Positions 33,739-43,317 of a stretch of 64,000 nt of DNA are shown here, one piece after another (position 1 is the first letter of the stretch; each line of letters begins with the position of its first letter). Below the pieces are notes generated by a model. The model worked only from the letters and a program-made list of their open reading frames with translations, had not been told where the DNA came from and did no database searches. Location of the stretch: positions 124,001 to 188,000 of the forward strand of contig NZ_LWHJ01000031.1 in assembly GCF_001652725.1 (NCBI RefSeq), in the 5' to 3' direction. Position numbers and translations under genes: made by a program. The stretch comes from Pedobacter psychrophilus (GTDB taxonomy: Bacteria > Bacteroidota > Bacteroidia > Sphingobacteriales > Sphingobacteriaceae).

Positions 33739-35775
33739 TTAAAATAAAAGTGATACGCCTAAATCAATTAATTTAATTCCTATAAAAGGAACAATTACGC
33801 CTCCTAAACCATAAATTAACAGGTTTCTTCTTAACAAAGCACTTGCACCAATCGGTTTATATGCTACTCCCTTTAAAGCCAATGGAATCAACAGCGGAAT
33901 GATGATGGCGTTAAAAATAACTGCGGATAAAATTGCTGTTTCTGGACTGTGTAAATCCATGATGTTTAAAAACTGTAAAGCTGGAATTGCTGTAATAAAC
34001 AATGCTGGAACGATGGCGAAATATTTGGCCACATCATTTGCGATAGAAAATGTAGTTAACGTTCCCCTTGTCATTAATAATTGTTTACCAATTTCTACTA
34101 TTTCTATCAGTTTGGTAGGGTCGTTATCTAAATCAACCATGTTACCCGCTTCTTTAGCAGCTTGTGTTCCGCTGTTCATGGCAACTCCAACATCGGCTTG
34201 AGCCAAAGCAGGCGCATCGTTAGTACCATCGCCCATCATGGCAACCAATTTACCCAATTTTTGCTCTGCCTTAATATAATTCATCTTATCCTCAGGCTTA
34301 GCCTCTGCAATAAAATCATCTACACCTGCCTTTTCGGCGATGAATTTTGCAGTTAAAGGGTTGTCTCCAGTTACCATAACTGTTTTAATTCCCATTTTTC
34401 TTAACCTTTCAAAACGTTCGCTAATGCCAGGTTTAATAATATCCTGTAACTCTATGACGCCCATAATCACAGAATTTTCGGTAACTACTAATGGCGTTCC
34501 ACCGTTTGAGGCTATCTTATTTACCTCGATAGAGGTATCTTCTGGAAAAGAAAAATTAGCATTTTCAGTTATTTTCCTCATTGAATCAAAAGCACCTTTA
34601 AGAATTTGATTGCCATTCTTTAATTTCACGCCACTTGATCTGGTTTCAGCAGTAAATTTGATAAAATTCATTCCCTCTTTTTCAGACGAGTTAACCGCAC
34701 CAATGGGCAATAATTCATTAGCTAATTCCACTATGGATTTCCCTTCAGGAGTTTCATCAGCAATAGAACTCAATAAACAAAGCTTTATAAAAGTTTCTTT
34801 TGGGATGCCATTTGCAGGGTAAAAGGCAGTTGCTTTTCTATTACCGATTGTGATAGTTCCTGTCTTATCTAATAAAAGTACATCAATATCTCCTGCAGTT
34901 TCAACTGCTTTCCCAGATTTGGTAATTACATTTGCTCTTAAGGCCCTATCCATTCCAGCAATCCCGATTGCTGAAAGCAAACCACCGATAGTTGTTGGGA
35001 TCAAGCAAACGAATAAGGAAATAAAAGCCGCAATGGTAATGGGTGCATTCGCATAATCTGCGAATGGTTTCAATGTGATACAAACAATCACAAAAACTAA
35101 AGTGAAACCCGCTAATAATATAGTTAAAGCTATTTCATTTGGAGTTTTCTGACGAGATGCACCTTCTACTAAAGCAATCATTTTATCTAAAAAACTTTCG
35201 CCGAGGTCTGATGTAACTTTTACCTTGATTTGGTCTGATAATACCTTAGTCCCACCAGTAACCGAAGATTTATCGCCACCAGCCTCTCTAATTACAGGGG
35301 CAGATTCACCAGTAATTGCAGATTCATCAATAGTTGCAATTCCTTCAATAATTTCACCGTCAGAAGGGATAGTGTCGCCAGCTTCACAAATAAAAACATC
35401 GCCTTTGGCTAATTCTCCGGATGATATTTCTTTAATATCGCTAGCCGATAGGTATAATTTTGCAATGGTATCCTGTCTGGTTTTTCTTAAAGAGTTAGCT
35501 TGTGCTTTTCCTCTGGCTTCGGCAATAGCCTCTGCAAAATTGGCAAACAATAACGTTAAAAGAAGGATAAAAAATACGGTAATGTTATATCCAAAGAAAC
35601 CTTGATCGGTATATTTTAAGGAATATAAACTAGTAAGTAACATAAACACGGTACCCACTTCTACCGTAAACATCACTGGGTTTTTTATTAAACTTACCGG
35701 ACTAAGCTTTACAAAAGCCTCTTTGACAGCAGTTTTAACTAATGCGGGTTCAAATAATTTTGTATGAGTTTCCAT
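33739..35775 (-). CDS. kdpB: Potassium-transporting P-type ATPase subunit B
   Basis: 678 residues. The phosphorylated aspartate D303 is in DKTGTIT, the actuator loop TGES is at 155-158, and [10 protein letters not shown] is present in the hinge. It powers high-affinity K+ import through KdpA. Length and motifs are intact. It lies between kdpA (4 bp) and kdpC (5 bp) in the operon. Confidence 0.97.
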   Translation of the reverse strand: METHTKLFEPALVKTAVKEAFVKLSPVSLIKNPVMFTVEVGTVFMLLTSLYSLKYTDQGFFGYNITVFFILLLTLLFANFAEAIAEARGKAQANSLRKTRQDTIAKLYLSASDIKEISSGELAKGDVFICEAGDTIPSDGEIIEGIATIDESAITGESAPVIREAGGDKSSVTGGTKVLSDQIKVKVTSDLGESFLDKMIALVEGASRQKTPNEIALTILLAGFTLVFVIVCITLKPFADYANAPITIAAFISLFVCLIPTTIGGLLSAIGIAGMDRALRANVITKSGKAVETAGDIDVLLLDKTGTITIGNRKATAFYPANGIPKETFIKLCLLSSIADETPEGKSIVELANELLPIGAVNSSEKEGMNFIKFTAETRSSGVKLKNGNQILKGAFDSMRKITENANFSFPEDTSIEVNKIASNGGTPLVVTENSVIMGVIELQDIIKPGISERFERLRKMGIKTVMVTGDNPLTAKFIAEKAGVDDFIAEAKPEDKMNYIKAEQKLGKLVAMMGDGTNDAPALAQADVGVAMNSGTQAAKEAGNMVDLDNDPTKLIEIVEIGKQLLMTRGTLTTFSIANDVAKYFAIVPALFITAIPALQFLNIMDLHSPETAILSAVIFNAIIIPLLIPLALKGVAYKPIGASALLRRNLLIYGLGGVIVPFIGIKLIDLGVSLLF

Positions 35776-35779
35776 AATT

Positions 35780-37471
35780 TTATAAAGAAAAATATTCTGC
35801 TAATGGGCCTAATGTTAATGCTGGGAAGAATGATAATGCTGCTATAATTAATATGACTGCCATTATCATGACACCAAAAGTTCCTGTATCTGTTTTTAAT
35901 GTTCCAGCACTTTCTGGCACTTGTTTTTTTGCAGCTAACAAACCTGCAATGGCAACCGGCCCTATGATTGGCAGAAATCTAGCTAATACTAAAACTACTC
36001 CTGTACTGATGTTCCAAAATGGTGTATTATCTCCTAATCCTTCAAAGCCAGAACCATTATTGGCCGAAGCACTACTATATTCATACATCATTTCCGAAAA
36101 ACCATGATAACCTGGATTATTTAACCATCCATATTGATGTAGAACAATTAAAAAAGAAGATAATGCTGTACCTCCCAATATCAATAATGGATGTAGAAGT
36201 GCAATGAGCATGGCAATTTTCATCTCTCGGGCTTCTATCTTTTTACCTAAAAATTCCGGTGTTCGACCCACCATCAATCCAGAGATAAAAACAGCCAATA
36301 TCAAAAAGACGTAAAAGTTCAGAAATCCTACACCAACTCCTCCGTAAAAAGCATTGACCATCATTCCCATCAATTGCGATAAACCGCTCAAAGGCGTCAT
36401 GCTATCATGCATTGCATTAACAGAACCGTTTGAAGTTACGGTTGTGGTAACTCCCCAAAATGCGGATGCTGCGGCGCCAAATCGGGTTTCCTTACCTTCC
36501 ATACTTCCGTGAATTTGCGAAATTCCCATATCGGTAATTTTTTTGTTTCCCTGCATTTCTTGCATTACAGAAGGAATTAAGAGCATCAGAAAACCAATAG
36601 TCATCACCCCAAAAATCATGATGCTTAGCTTTTTATTTTTAAGATAATAACCTAAAGCAAAAATTAAAGCTATCGGTATTAGAATAATTAATAGGTTTTC
36701 TAATATATTGGTTAAGTAAGTAGGATTTTCTAATGGGTGAGCCGAATTAACGCCGAAAAAACCACCTCCATTTGTACCAGCTTGTTTAATAGCAATCATG
36801 GCTGCTGCGGGGCCACGAGATATTTGTTGGGCTACACCTTCAATTGTTTGAATATTAGCCTTTCCCAAAAAAGTCATGGGTACACCACTAAATACTAAAA
36901 TAACGGAAGTGATAACGGAAATTGGTAAAAGAATCCTTAAAACGGTTTTAACAAAATAATCATAAAAGTTACCTAATAAATTGCCTTGCTTTTCTTTAAA
37001 AGCTTTAAATACCACAATGCAAGCAGCTATACCAGTTGCTGCAGTTACAAATTGTAAAAATGTAATACAGGCTAATTGAGAAAGGTAACTTAAGCCAGTT
37101 TCTCCGCTGTAATGCTGTAAATTTGCATTTACCAAAAAGCTAACGGCGGTGTTAAAAGCCAAATCTGGCGACATGGAAGGATTGTTATCTGGATTCCAAA
37201 AATGATAGCTTTGAGTCATTAAGAGTAACATTGCCCAAAAGAACCAAATGAGGTTGATGGTTAGCAATGCCTTCAAATGTTCCTTCCAGGTCATTTGTTT
37301 GTTAGGGTTAATCCCGCTTAAGCGGAAAATAAATTTTTCTATTGGAGCAAAGAATCCTTCTGCAAATGGTTTCCCTTCTCCAAAAATCTTTGCAATATAT
37401 TTTCCGAGTGGAATAGCCAATGCCACCGCTAAAAGGAAAATAAGGACGATACCTAAAATTTCTGTATTCAT
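35780..37471 (-). CDS. kdpA: Potassium-transporting ATPase subunit A
   Basis: 563 residues with about ten membrane helices. The K+-selective subunit of KdpFABC, related to K+ channels and Trk/Ktr transporters. Selectivity-type regions are visible, such as [18 protein letters not shown] near 230 and [13 protein letters not shown] near 375. It follows the small kdpF-like ORF after 3 bp. Confidence 0.97.
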   Translation of the reverse strand: MNTEILGIVLIFLLAVALAIPLGKYIAKIFGEGKPFAEGFFAPIEKFIFRLSGINPNKQMTWKEHLKALLTINLIWFFWAMLLLMTQSYHFWNPDNNPSMSPDLAFNTAVSFLVNANLQHYSGETGLSYLSQLACITFLQFVTAATGIAACIVVFKAFKEKQGNLLGNFYDYFVKTVLRILLPISVITSVILVFSGVPMTFLGKANIQTIEGVAQQISRGPAAAMIAIKQAGTNGGGFFGVNSAHPLENPTYLTNILENLLIILIPIALIFALGYYLKNKKLSIMIFGVMTIGFLMLLIPSVMQEMQGNKKITDMGISQIHGSMEGKETRFGAAASAFWGVTTTVTSNGSVNAMHDSMTPLSGLSQLMGMMVNAFYGGVGVGFLNFYVFLILAVFISGLMVGRTPEFLGKKIEAREMKIAMLIALLHPLLILGGTALSSFLIVLHQYGWLNNPGYHGFSEMMYEYSSASANNGSGFEGLGDNTPFWNISTGVVLVLARFLPIIGPVAIAGLLAAKKQVPESAGTLKTDTGTFGVMIMAVILIIAALSFFPALTLGPLAEYFSL

Positions 37472-37474
37472 TTT

Positions 37475-37552
37475 TTAAAAATTTTCTGGTTTTAACAATA
37501 CGTAAATCATGTAAAAGAATATCGCTATGGCGATGATGAATAATGCGCTCAT
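37475..37552 (-). CDS. kdpF: KdpF-like 25-residue membrane peptide
   Basis: An ORF of 25 codons reading MSALFIIAIAIFFYMIYVLL followed by KPENF. It is one transmembrane helix with the YVLLKPExF ending that I associate with KdpF, which sits in the KdpFABC complex as a small stabilising subunit. It begins in an ATGA overlap with the preceding 27-residue ORF and ends 3 bp before kdpA. Too short for most gene callers. Confidence 0.8.
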   Translation of the reverse strand: MSALFIIAIAIFFYMIYVLLKPENF

Positions 37553-37632
37553 ATCTTTTCGAAATAGTTAATGGATTTAAAGAAAATAAAGAAGCAAATA
37601 AGGCCTACTAATAATAAAATGATTGTGCTCAT
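37549..37632 (-). CDS. 27-residue membrane peptide heading the kdp operon
   Basis: An ORF of 27 codons reading MSTIILLLVGLICFFIFFKS then INYFEKI, a single membrane helix with a charged C-terminus. Its TGA overlaps the kdpF ATG. I do not recognise it as KdpF; it looks like a second small Kdp-associated peptide that recurs before kdpF in Bacteroidota, judging from memory. Position, coupling and hydrophobicity support it as real. Role unknown. Confidence 0.65.
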   Translation of the reverse strand: MSTIILLLVGLICFFIFFKSINYFEKI

Positions 37633-37644
37633 GGTAATTTGTTT

Positions 37645-37791
37645 TGGAAAGCTTAAGCCAAAGCAAATACCATAAAAAACCATATTTTCAAACATTTGAA
37701 AATCAGTAAATTATGAAATAGGAAATATTGAAGGATGGAAAAACCATTCCAAAACGGAAGGGTATATTTCCAAAATGGAAGGGTGAGAGAT
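37645..37791 (-). promoter_or_regulatory. Control region of the kdp operon with paired TTCC-N5-GGAA sites
   Basis: TTCCAAAACGGAA (37747-37759) and TTCCAAAATGGAA (37768-37780) are near-identical dyads, each followed by GGGT, with starts 21 bp apart, which is two DNA turns. Further in, ATTTTCAAACATTTGAAAAT is a perfect 20-bp palindrome (37684-37703). They suit enhancer sites for the sigma54-type regulator encoded just upstream. On the minus strand TGGCTTAAGCTTTCCA (about 37644-37660) matches a sigma54 -24/-12 element at most positions, but the -12 GC is CC. The activator target is inferred. Confidence 0.55.
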
Positions 37792-39135
37792 TTATTTTAA
37801 GCCGTATTCTTCCAGCTTACGATAGAGTGTGGTTAAACCGATATTGAGTATTCTGGCGGTTTCAGTTTTATTATTTTGAGTATGGTTTAAAACTTTAAGG
37901 ATATGATGTTTCTCTACACTTTGCAAATCTTGAGTAGCATTTCCCAAATCTGTTTGGTTAAATTCCCAAGGGAGTAAATTTACTTCTAATTCATTTTTTG
38001 GAGCTAAAATAACTGCTCGTTCAATGATGTTCTTCAACTCCCGAACGTTTCCTTTCCATGTATGAGAATGAAGCTCTTTAAGAAAACCTGTTGAAACGCT
38101 GTTAACAGTTTTGTTCATTTTTAAAGAAAATTCCTTAAGATAATGATTGACTAAAGATTCAATATCTTCTTTTCTATCGTTTAATGAAGGCAATGGAATG
38201 GTGAAAACAGATAAGCGGTAAAATAAATCGAGCCTAAAGGTACCGGCTTCCGCTTCTTGCTTTAAATTTCGATTGGTGGCTGCAATAATCCTAACATCAA
38301 CTTTTAAGGTTTCTGTAGCTCCGACCTTTATAAAAGTTCCGGTTTCTAAAACACGAAGAAGTTTTGACTGAAGCTCTATGCTGAGTTCGCCAATTTCATC
38401 CAAAAATAAAGTGCCCTTATGCGCTTCTTCAAAAAGACCTTTTTTATCTTTTAAAGCTCCTGTAAAAGCTCCTGATTTATGACCAAAAAGTTCACTTTCC
38501 ATTAAATCTTTAGATAACGCACTGCAATTTATTGCGATAAATTTTTCTTGCTTTCTTTTACTTTCATAATGGATGGCATTGGCAAAAACTTCTTTTCCGC
38601 TACCAGTTTCGCCCAGCAATAATACAGTGGTATCTGTTTGAGTCACTTTCTGTGCTAAATCAACCGCCTGTTTTAAAGCAGATGAATTTCCGATGATGCT
38701 TTCAAAATTAAATTTAGAAGAGATCTTCTGCTCTAACTCTTGAACTCTTTTTTGCAATAATGCTTTTTCCATGGCTTTTGCAACCAAAGGAATAATCTTA
38801 TCATTATCATCACCTTTGGTAATGTAATCAAAAGCACCCTTTTGTATCGCTTTTACACCATCTGCAATGGTGCCGTAAGCGGTAAGGTTAATTACTTCTA
38901 TATGTGGATATAAAGCTTTTATTTGCTCTGTCAAAATAATACCGTTAATATCCGGCAATTTAACATCGCTTAAAACCAATTGTATTTCTTGATTTTTAAG
39001 GATTTCTAATCCAGACTTTCCATTAAATGCCTGAAAAATCTCATAGCCTTCTAATCCTAAAATTCTCCCTAAAAGTTGATTGAGTTTTTCTTCATCATCT
39101 ATGATAAGAATTTTTCCAGATTTGGAATTAGTCAT
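37792..39135 (-). CDS. NtrC-family sigma54-dependent response regulator of the kdp locus
   Basis: 447 residues. The receiver domain (1-120) has Asp57 in LVLSDVKLPD. The AAA+ domain (about 145-385) has Walker A GETGSGKE, and ESELFGHKSGAFTGA contains the GAFTGA loop that contacts sigma54. A Fis-type helix-turn-helix ends the protein (TARILNIGLTTLYRKLEEYG). It is upstream of kdp on the same strand, separated by the paired-dyad control region, so it likely activates kdp in place of the OmpR-type KdpE found elsewhere. The kinase partner is probably the 575-residue protein at the far end of the operon. Confidence 0.93.
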   Translation of the reverse strand: MTNSKSGKILIIDDEEKLNQLLGRILGLEGYEIFQAFNGKSGLEILKNQEIQLVLSDVKLPDINGIILTEQIKALYPHIEVINLTAYGTIADGVKAIQKGAFDYITKGDDNDKIIPLVAKAMEKALLQKRVQELEQKISSKFNFESIIGNSSALKQAVDLAQKVTQTDTTVLLLGETGSGKEVFANAIHYESKRKQEKFIAINCSALSKDLMESELFGHKSGAFTGALKDKKGLFEEAHKGTLFLDEIGELSIELQSKLLRVLETGTFIKVGATETLKVDVRIIAATNRNLKQEAEAGTFRLDLFYRLSVFTIPLPSLNDRKEDIESLVNHYLKEFSLKMNKTVNSVSTGFLKELHSHTWKGNVRELKNIIERAVILAPKNELEVNLLPWEFNQTDLGNATQDLQSVEKHHILKVLNHTQNNKTETARILNIGLTTLYRKLEEYGLK

Positions 39136-39137
39136 GA

Positions 39138-39860
39138 TTATAACAAATCAAATAAATTGTTTACCCCTAAAATCTTCTTGCTTAAAAATCCTTCTGCATG
39201 ATCTACTTGTATAGATCTACCGTATTCTCTTGTTCTGCCAATAATTAAATCCATAAAAGCTGGGTTAGAGATATAAGTTGGTGCATCATCAAGTTCAATT
39301 CCTTCTACATAAAACTGTGTTTTATAAGCCCTTATAGCAGCCAACTTCTGCTCCATAAACTCAGAAATATCAATTACCACATCAGGTTTTATATAAGTAT
39401 CTTGAATTAGATGAAGTAATAATCTTGGACGATATGCCTTTTGAATAAGACCATCTTGTGAAGTTACAATCTTTGATAATCCAGATAAAAAATAAGAATC
39501 ATTTACTAATTGGCAGGCTCTTGCATGGTCAGGGTGACGATCTTCATAAGCATTTGTAATGACAATCTCGGGCTGATATTTTCTAATAATAGAAATTACT
39601 TTTAGCTGATGCTCTTCATCATTTTTAAAAAAACCATCTCTAACAGATAAATTTTCTCTAACATCTAAACCTAGTAAATCAGCAGCTTCTTTTGCTTCTT
39701 GATTGCGGGTTTCTGCTGTTCCTCTTGTGCCTAGCTCACCACGGGTTAAATCTATGATTCCAACTTTTTTGCCCGCTTTTTTATGTTTTAGGATAGTTCC
39801 TGCAGCACCAAGTTCAACATCGTCTGGGTGGGCAACTATAAAAAGTAAATCTAACTTCAT
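39138..39860 (-). CDS. bshB1: N-acetylglucosaminyl-malate deacetylase (BshB1)
   Basis: 240 residues, LmbE/PIG-L fold. It removes the acetyl group from GlcNAc-malate, the second step of bacillithiol synthesis. Zinc-site motifs are AHPDDVELGAAGTI from residue 10 (His11, Asp14) and YEDRHPDHARAC near 104-115. GRTREYGRSIQVDHAEGF near the end marks BshB1. The gene starts 2 bp after the glutathione-peroxidase-family gene ends; both could serve thiol redox balance. Other bsh genes are not in this window. Confidence 0.92.
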   Translation of the reverse strand: MKLDLLFIVAHPDDVELGAAGTILKHKKAGKKVGIIDLTRGELGTRGTAETRNQEAKEAADLLGLDVRENLSVRDGFFKNDEEHQLKVISIIRKYQPEIVITNAYEDRHPDHARACQLVNDSYFLSGLSKIVTSQDGLIQKAYRPRLLLHLIQDTYIKPDVVIDISEFMEQKLAAIRAYKTQFYVEGIELDDAPTYISNPAFMDLIIGRTREYGRSIQVDHAEGFLSKKILGVNNLFDLL

Positions 39861-39862
39861 GG

Positions 39863-40369
39863 TTATTTTTTGATGCTTCCTAAAAGCTTTTGAATTTTCT
39901 TTTTAACCTTGGTGGAGTTTGGCTTTGTAAAAGAATAGAAGTAATCTACTACTTCGCCTTGTTGGTTCACAATGTATTTATGAAAATTCCATCTAGGACT
40001 AGAGTTGATGTTGCCGTTTAATTTCTTTTCGGCCAGAAATTTAAAAAGTGGAGATGCATATTCCCCTCTTACACGCATTTTTTTAAAGATTGGGAAATGA
40101 GTATGGTAGTTTATAGCACAAAACTTACCAATGGCTTCATCGTTTAAAGGTTCTTGTTGTCCAAAATCATTGCTTGGGAAAGCCAGGATCTCAAATTTTT
40201 CACCGTCAAAATCTTTTCTTAGTTCTTCTAAATCTTTTAATTGAGGAGTAAAACCGCATTCGGAAGCGGTATTAACTATTAATAAAACTTTTCCTTCGTA
40301 TTGTTTTAAAATAATTTTTTCTCCTTTAGAATTTTCTACCTCAAAATTATAAATATTTTTTTCAGTCAT
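39863..40369 (-). CDS. Glutathione peroxidase family protein (cysteine type)
   Basis: 168 residues from the internal ATG giving MTEKNIYNFEVENSKGEKI, the usual start of the family; an upstream ATG would add 16 unsupported residues. The active site is ASECGFTPQ with Cys38 where animal enzymes have selenocysteine, and FPSNDFGQQEP and SPRWNFHKYI supply the Gln and Trp of the tetrad. Such bacterial enzymes are normally thioredoxin-dependent peroxidases, and a bacillithiol-making cell would not be expected to use glutathione. It lies between the DUF4294 gene and bshB1 in a compact run. Confidence 0.92.
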   Translation of the reverse strand: MTEKNIYNFEVENSKGEKIILKQYEGKVLLIVNTASECGFTPQLKDLEELRKDFDGEKFEILAFPSNDFGQQEPLNDEAIGKFCAINYHTHFPIFKKMRVRGEYASPLFKFLAEKKLNGNINSSPRWNFHKYIVNQQGEVVDYFYSFTKPNSTKVKKKIQKLLGSIKK

Positions 40370-40373
40370 TATA

Positions 40374-40973
40374 TTATTGATAAGTGTAGTATCCGGCAGA
40401 ATGGATAATACCTTCAATATCCATCTCTTGGTCTACATCGTACTTGTTTCTAAGATCATGCCCAAATATTTTCGCAACAGATTGTACAACAAAGGCAGAA
40501 ACATTTCCTTTTAGATCTTTAACTAATTGATAACTACTATTTCCTGTTTCCCTATCTACTAATTTTATTAAAATTTCGCCTTGGGAAATTGTTAAGTTTT
40601 TAATCTTATCGTTAAATAAATCCTTAATCTCTTTATCACAACTTTTAATGAGTTGTTTTTGTTTTCTTTTATCGTTAGTTAAGGCTAAATCTCTTTCTAA
40701 TTGCCTGTATCTTTGCCCAGCAAACCTTGCATAAGGCAACACCTTTAAAACATTATACCTTAATCTCCTATATTTGTCATAATCTTCCTGAGATTTAAAA
40801 GTACGCCTATCTACAACGGTAACTTCCCCAATAACTACCCATGGAATAATTTCACCGTTATAATTTGTGGTTGCCACTTTAATGGTATCTTTAGCACCAT
40901 AAGCTACTTGTGCCTGGCAATACCCAGCCAAAAAAAGAAAGACGCAAGAAAAAAACAAAGCTTTCGATTTCAT
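40374..40973 (-). CDS. DUF4294 family exported protein
   Basis: 199 residues from ATG 40973 (MKSKALFFSCVFLFLAGYCQ); an ATG 15 bases upstream is also possible. A signal peptide covers residues 1-21. The core carries VVDRRTFKSQEDYDKYRRLR and VLPYARFAGQRYRQLERDL and is predicted helical; I recognise this as DUF4294, a Bacteroidota family of unknown function. It is first in the run with the peroxidase and bshB1, divergent from rsh. Confidence 0.88.
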   Translation of the reverse strand: MKSKALFFSCVFLFLAGYCQAQVAYGAKDTIKVATTNYNGEIIPWVVIGEVTVVDRRTFKSQEDYDKYRRLRYNVLKVLPYARFAGQRYRQLERDLALTNDKRKQKQLIKSCDKEIKDLFNDKIKNLTISQGEILIKLVDRETGNSSYQLVKDLKGNVSAFVVQSVAKIFGHDLRNKYDVDQEMDIEGIIHSAGYYTYQ

Positions 40974-41077
40974 AGTTTTAATATACAAATTTATACCTTA
41001 TTAATTAATAAAATAGTAATAAGTAACCCTAATTTCGTTTATTTAATTTTTAAACGATTAGAAAGAGATAATATTGA

Positions 41078-43309
41078 ATGAAAGATTATATAATTGATAT
41101 AGAAGCTGAAAAATCAGAGATCCTAAAAAGATATCGCACTTTGTTAAGGGCTTGTAAATCAACGTTAAAAAAAGGTGATAAAAAAATGATACGCATGGCA
41201 TTTGATATGGCGGTAGAGAGCCATAAAGATATGCGTAGAAAATCTGGCGAACCTTACATTTATCATCCTATTGCTGTTGCGCAAATTGCTGCAGAAGAAA
41301 TTGGTTTAGGAACCACTTCTATCGTTTGCGCACTTTTACATGATGTAGTAGAAGATACTGACATTTCTTTAGAAGATATTGAACAAGAATTTGGTAAAAA
41401 AGTGGCCAAAATTATTGATGGCTTAACAAAAATTTCTGGTGTATTTGATGCCAATAGCTCTATCCAGGCAGAAAACTTTAGAAAAATGTTACTTACCCTT
41501 GCAGATGATGTGAGGGTGATTTTGATAAAACTAGCCGATCGTTTGCATAACATGAGAACCATGAATTTTATGCCTCGCGATAAGCAGCTTAAAATTTGTT
41601 CTGAAACGGTTTATTTATATGCACCTCTTGCCCATAGATTGGGTTTATACGCCATAAAATCTGAATTGGAAGACCTCTCCATGAAATATATGGAGCCTGA
41701 AACCTATAAATTTATCGCTACAAAATTAAACGAGAAAAAAGCAGAGCGTGAGCATTTTGTTAAAGAGTTTGTTGGCCCAATAAATAAAATTTTAGCCGAG
41801 TTAGATTTAAATGCCAGCGTGGTTGGTCGACCAAAATCTATACATTCCATTTGGAATAAGATGAAGAAAAAGGGAATTCCTTTTGAAGAGGTTTATGATC
41901 TTTTTGCAATCAGGATTATTTTAGACAGCCTACCAGAAAATGAAAAATCCGATTCCTGGAAAGCCTATTCTATAGTAACAGATCTTTATCGTCCAAATCC
42001 TGATAGATTAAGGGATTGGATTTCATCGCCAAAAGCAAATGGATATGAATCTTTGCATACGACGGTTATGGGGCCAAAAGGGCAATGGGTAGAAGTGCAG
42101 ATACGCACCCAAAGAATGAACGAAATTGCCGAAAAAGGATTTGCAGCACATTGGAAATACAAGGAATCTTCATCTGATAGCGGTTTAGATCAATGGGTAA
42201 GTAAGGTAAGGGAAATGTTGAGTAACCCAGAAGCAAATGCATTAGACTTTCTGGATGATTTTAAGATGAACCTTTTCTCAGATGAGATTTTCATTTTTAC
42301 GCCTAAGGGCGATTTAATACAACTTCCGGTTGAAGCTACAGCTTTAGATTTTGCTTTCGAAATCCATTCTGATGTGGGCGCAAAATGTATCGGTGCAAAA
42401 GTGAACCATAAATTAGTGCCTCTTTCTTATAAACTGCAAAATGGAGATCAGGTAGAGGTCATTACTTCTGGCAAACAAGCGCCAAAAGAGGATTGGCTAA
42501 ACTTTGTGGTAACCGCAAAGGCCAAAGCGAAGATAAAATCTTCATTAAAAGAAGAGCGGAGAAAAATTGCAGAAGATGGTAAGGAGATTTTAGAACGTAA
42601 GTTAAAATCCTTAAAAATAACCTACAATACAGATAATATCTTAAAACTAAGCTACTATTTTAAACTTGGCTCTACCCAAGATGTCTTTTATAATGTTGCC
42701 AAAGGAATAATTGACCTTAAGGATTTAAAAGAATTTGCTGCATCAGAAAAAGTAGTTGAACAAAAGCCTGTTCAAGAAATAGAAACTGATCAAATCCAGA
42801 AATTAATTAAGCAGGTAAAAACAAAGGATAGTGACATTCTTTTAATTGGCGAAGACTTACAAAAGATAGATTATACGCTTTCAAATTGCTGCAACCCCAT
42901 TCCTGGGGATGATGTTTTTGGTTTTGTAACCGTTTCTGATGGCATAAAAATCCACAGAACAAATTGCCCAAATGCAACAAAATTAATGAGCAGTTTTGGT
43001 TACCGGATTGTAAAAGCAAAATGGACAAGTCAGAAGCAAGTTGCCTTTTTAACTGGTTTACGTATTTTAGGTATAGATGAAGTTGGCTTAATAAATAACC
43101 TAACTCAAGTAATTTCTAACGATTTTAAGGTGAATATGCGTTCCATAACGGTAGATACCGACCAAGGGATTTTTGATGGAACCATTATGATTTATGTAAA
43201 CGATACAACTCATCTCGATAATCTTATCAAAAAATTAAAAGAAGTTAAAGGAATTTCTGATGTAACTAGGTTTGATTCTGAAATTGAGACTTCTATGGTT
43301 AAGAAGTAA
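41078..43309 (+). CDS. Bifunctional (p)ppGpp synthetase/hydrolase (RSH)
   Basis: 743 residues, full-length RSH. The HD hydrolase domain (about 50-200) has HDVVEDTDISLEDIEQEF. The synthetase domain (about 245-380) has GRPKSIHSIWNKM and GYESLHTTVMGPKG. TGS (about 405-465) and a C-terminal ACT domain (about 655-735) follow. It makes and degrades the stringent alarmone. In related genomes rsh is followed directly by fur and purA. Here 5.8 kb of foreign genes separate them, and a decayed second copy of the last 345 bases lies at 44.9-45.3 kb. Confidence 0.95.
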   Translation: MKDYIIDIEAEKSEILKRYRTLLRACKSTLKKGDKKMIRMAFDMAVESHKDMRRKSGEPYIYHPIAVAQIAAEEIGLGTTSIVCALLHDVVEDTDISLEDIEQEFGKKVAKIIDGLTKISGVFDANSSIQAENFRKMLLTLADDVRVILIKLADRLHNMRTMNFMPRDKQLKICSETVYLYAPLAHRLGLYAIKSELEDLSMKYMEPETYKFIATKLNEKKAEREHFVKEFVGPINKILAELDLNASVVGRPKSIHSIWNKMKKKGIPFEEVYDLFAIRIILDSLPENEKSDSWKAYSIVTDLYRPNPDRLRDWISSPKANGYESLHTTVMGPKGQWVEVQIRTQRMNEIAEKGFAAHWKYKESSSDSGLDQWVSKVREMLSNPEANALDFLDDFKMNLFSDEIFIFTPKGDLIQLPVEATALDFAFEIHSDVGAKCIGAKVNHKLVPLSYKLQNGDQVEVITSGKQAPKEDWLNFVVTAKAKAKIKSSLKEERRKIAEDGKEILERKLKSLKITYNTDNILKLSYYFKLGSTQDVFYNVAKGIIDLKDLKEFAASEKVVEQKPVQEIETDQIQKLIKQVKTKDSDILLIGEDLQKIDYTLSNCCNPIPGDDVFGFVTVSDGIKIHRTNCPNATKLMSSFGYRIVKAKWTSQKQVAFLTGLRILGIDEVGLINNLTQVISNDFKVNMRSITVDTDQGIFDGTIMIYVNDTTHLDNLIKKLKEVKGISDVTRFDSEIETSMVKK

Positions 43310-43317
43310 TATAATCC

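Noticed and set aside
33192-35605. Several open frames antisense to kdpC and kdpB
   Set aside because: They lie opposite genes with clear P-type ATPase motifs and have no recognisable content.
37644-37660. sigma54 -24/-12 promoter TGGCTTAAGCTTTCCA before kdp
   Set aside because: It matches at most positions, but the invariant GC at -12 is CC and the start would lie almost at the first codon; not strong enough to list as a promoter on its own.
39863-40369. Selenocysteine in the glutathione-peroxidase gene
   Set aside because: The active-site codon is a normal cysteine (TGC/TGT) in ASECGFTPQ and no in-frame TGA is present.
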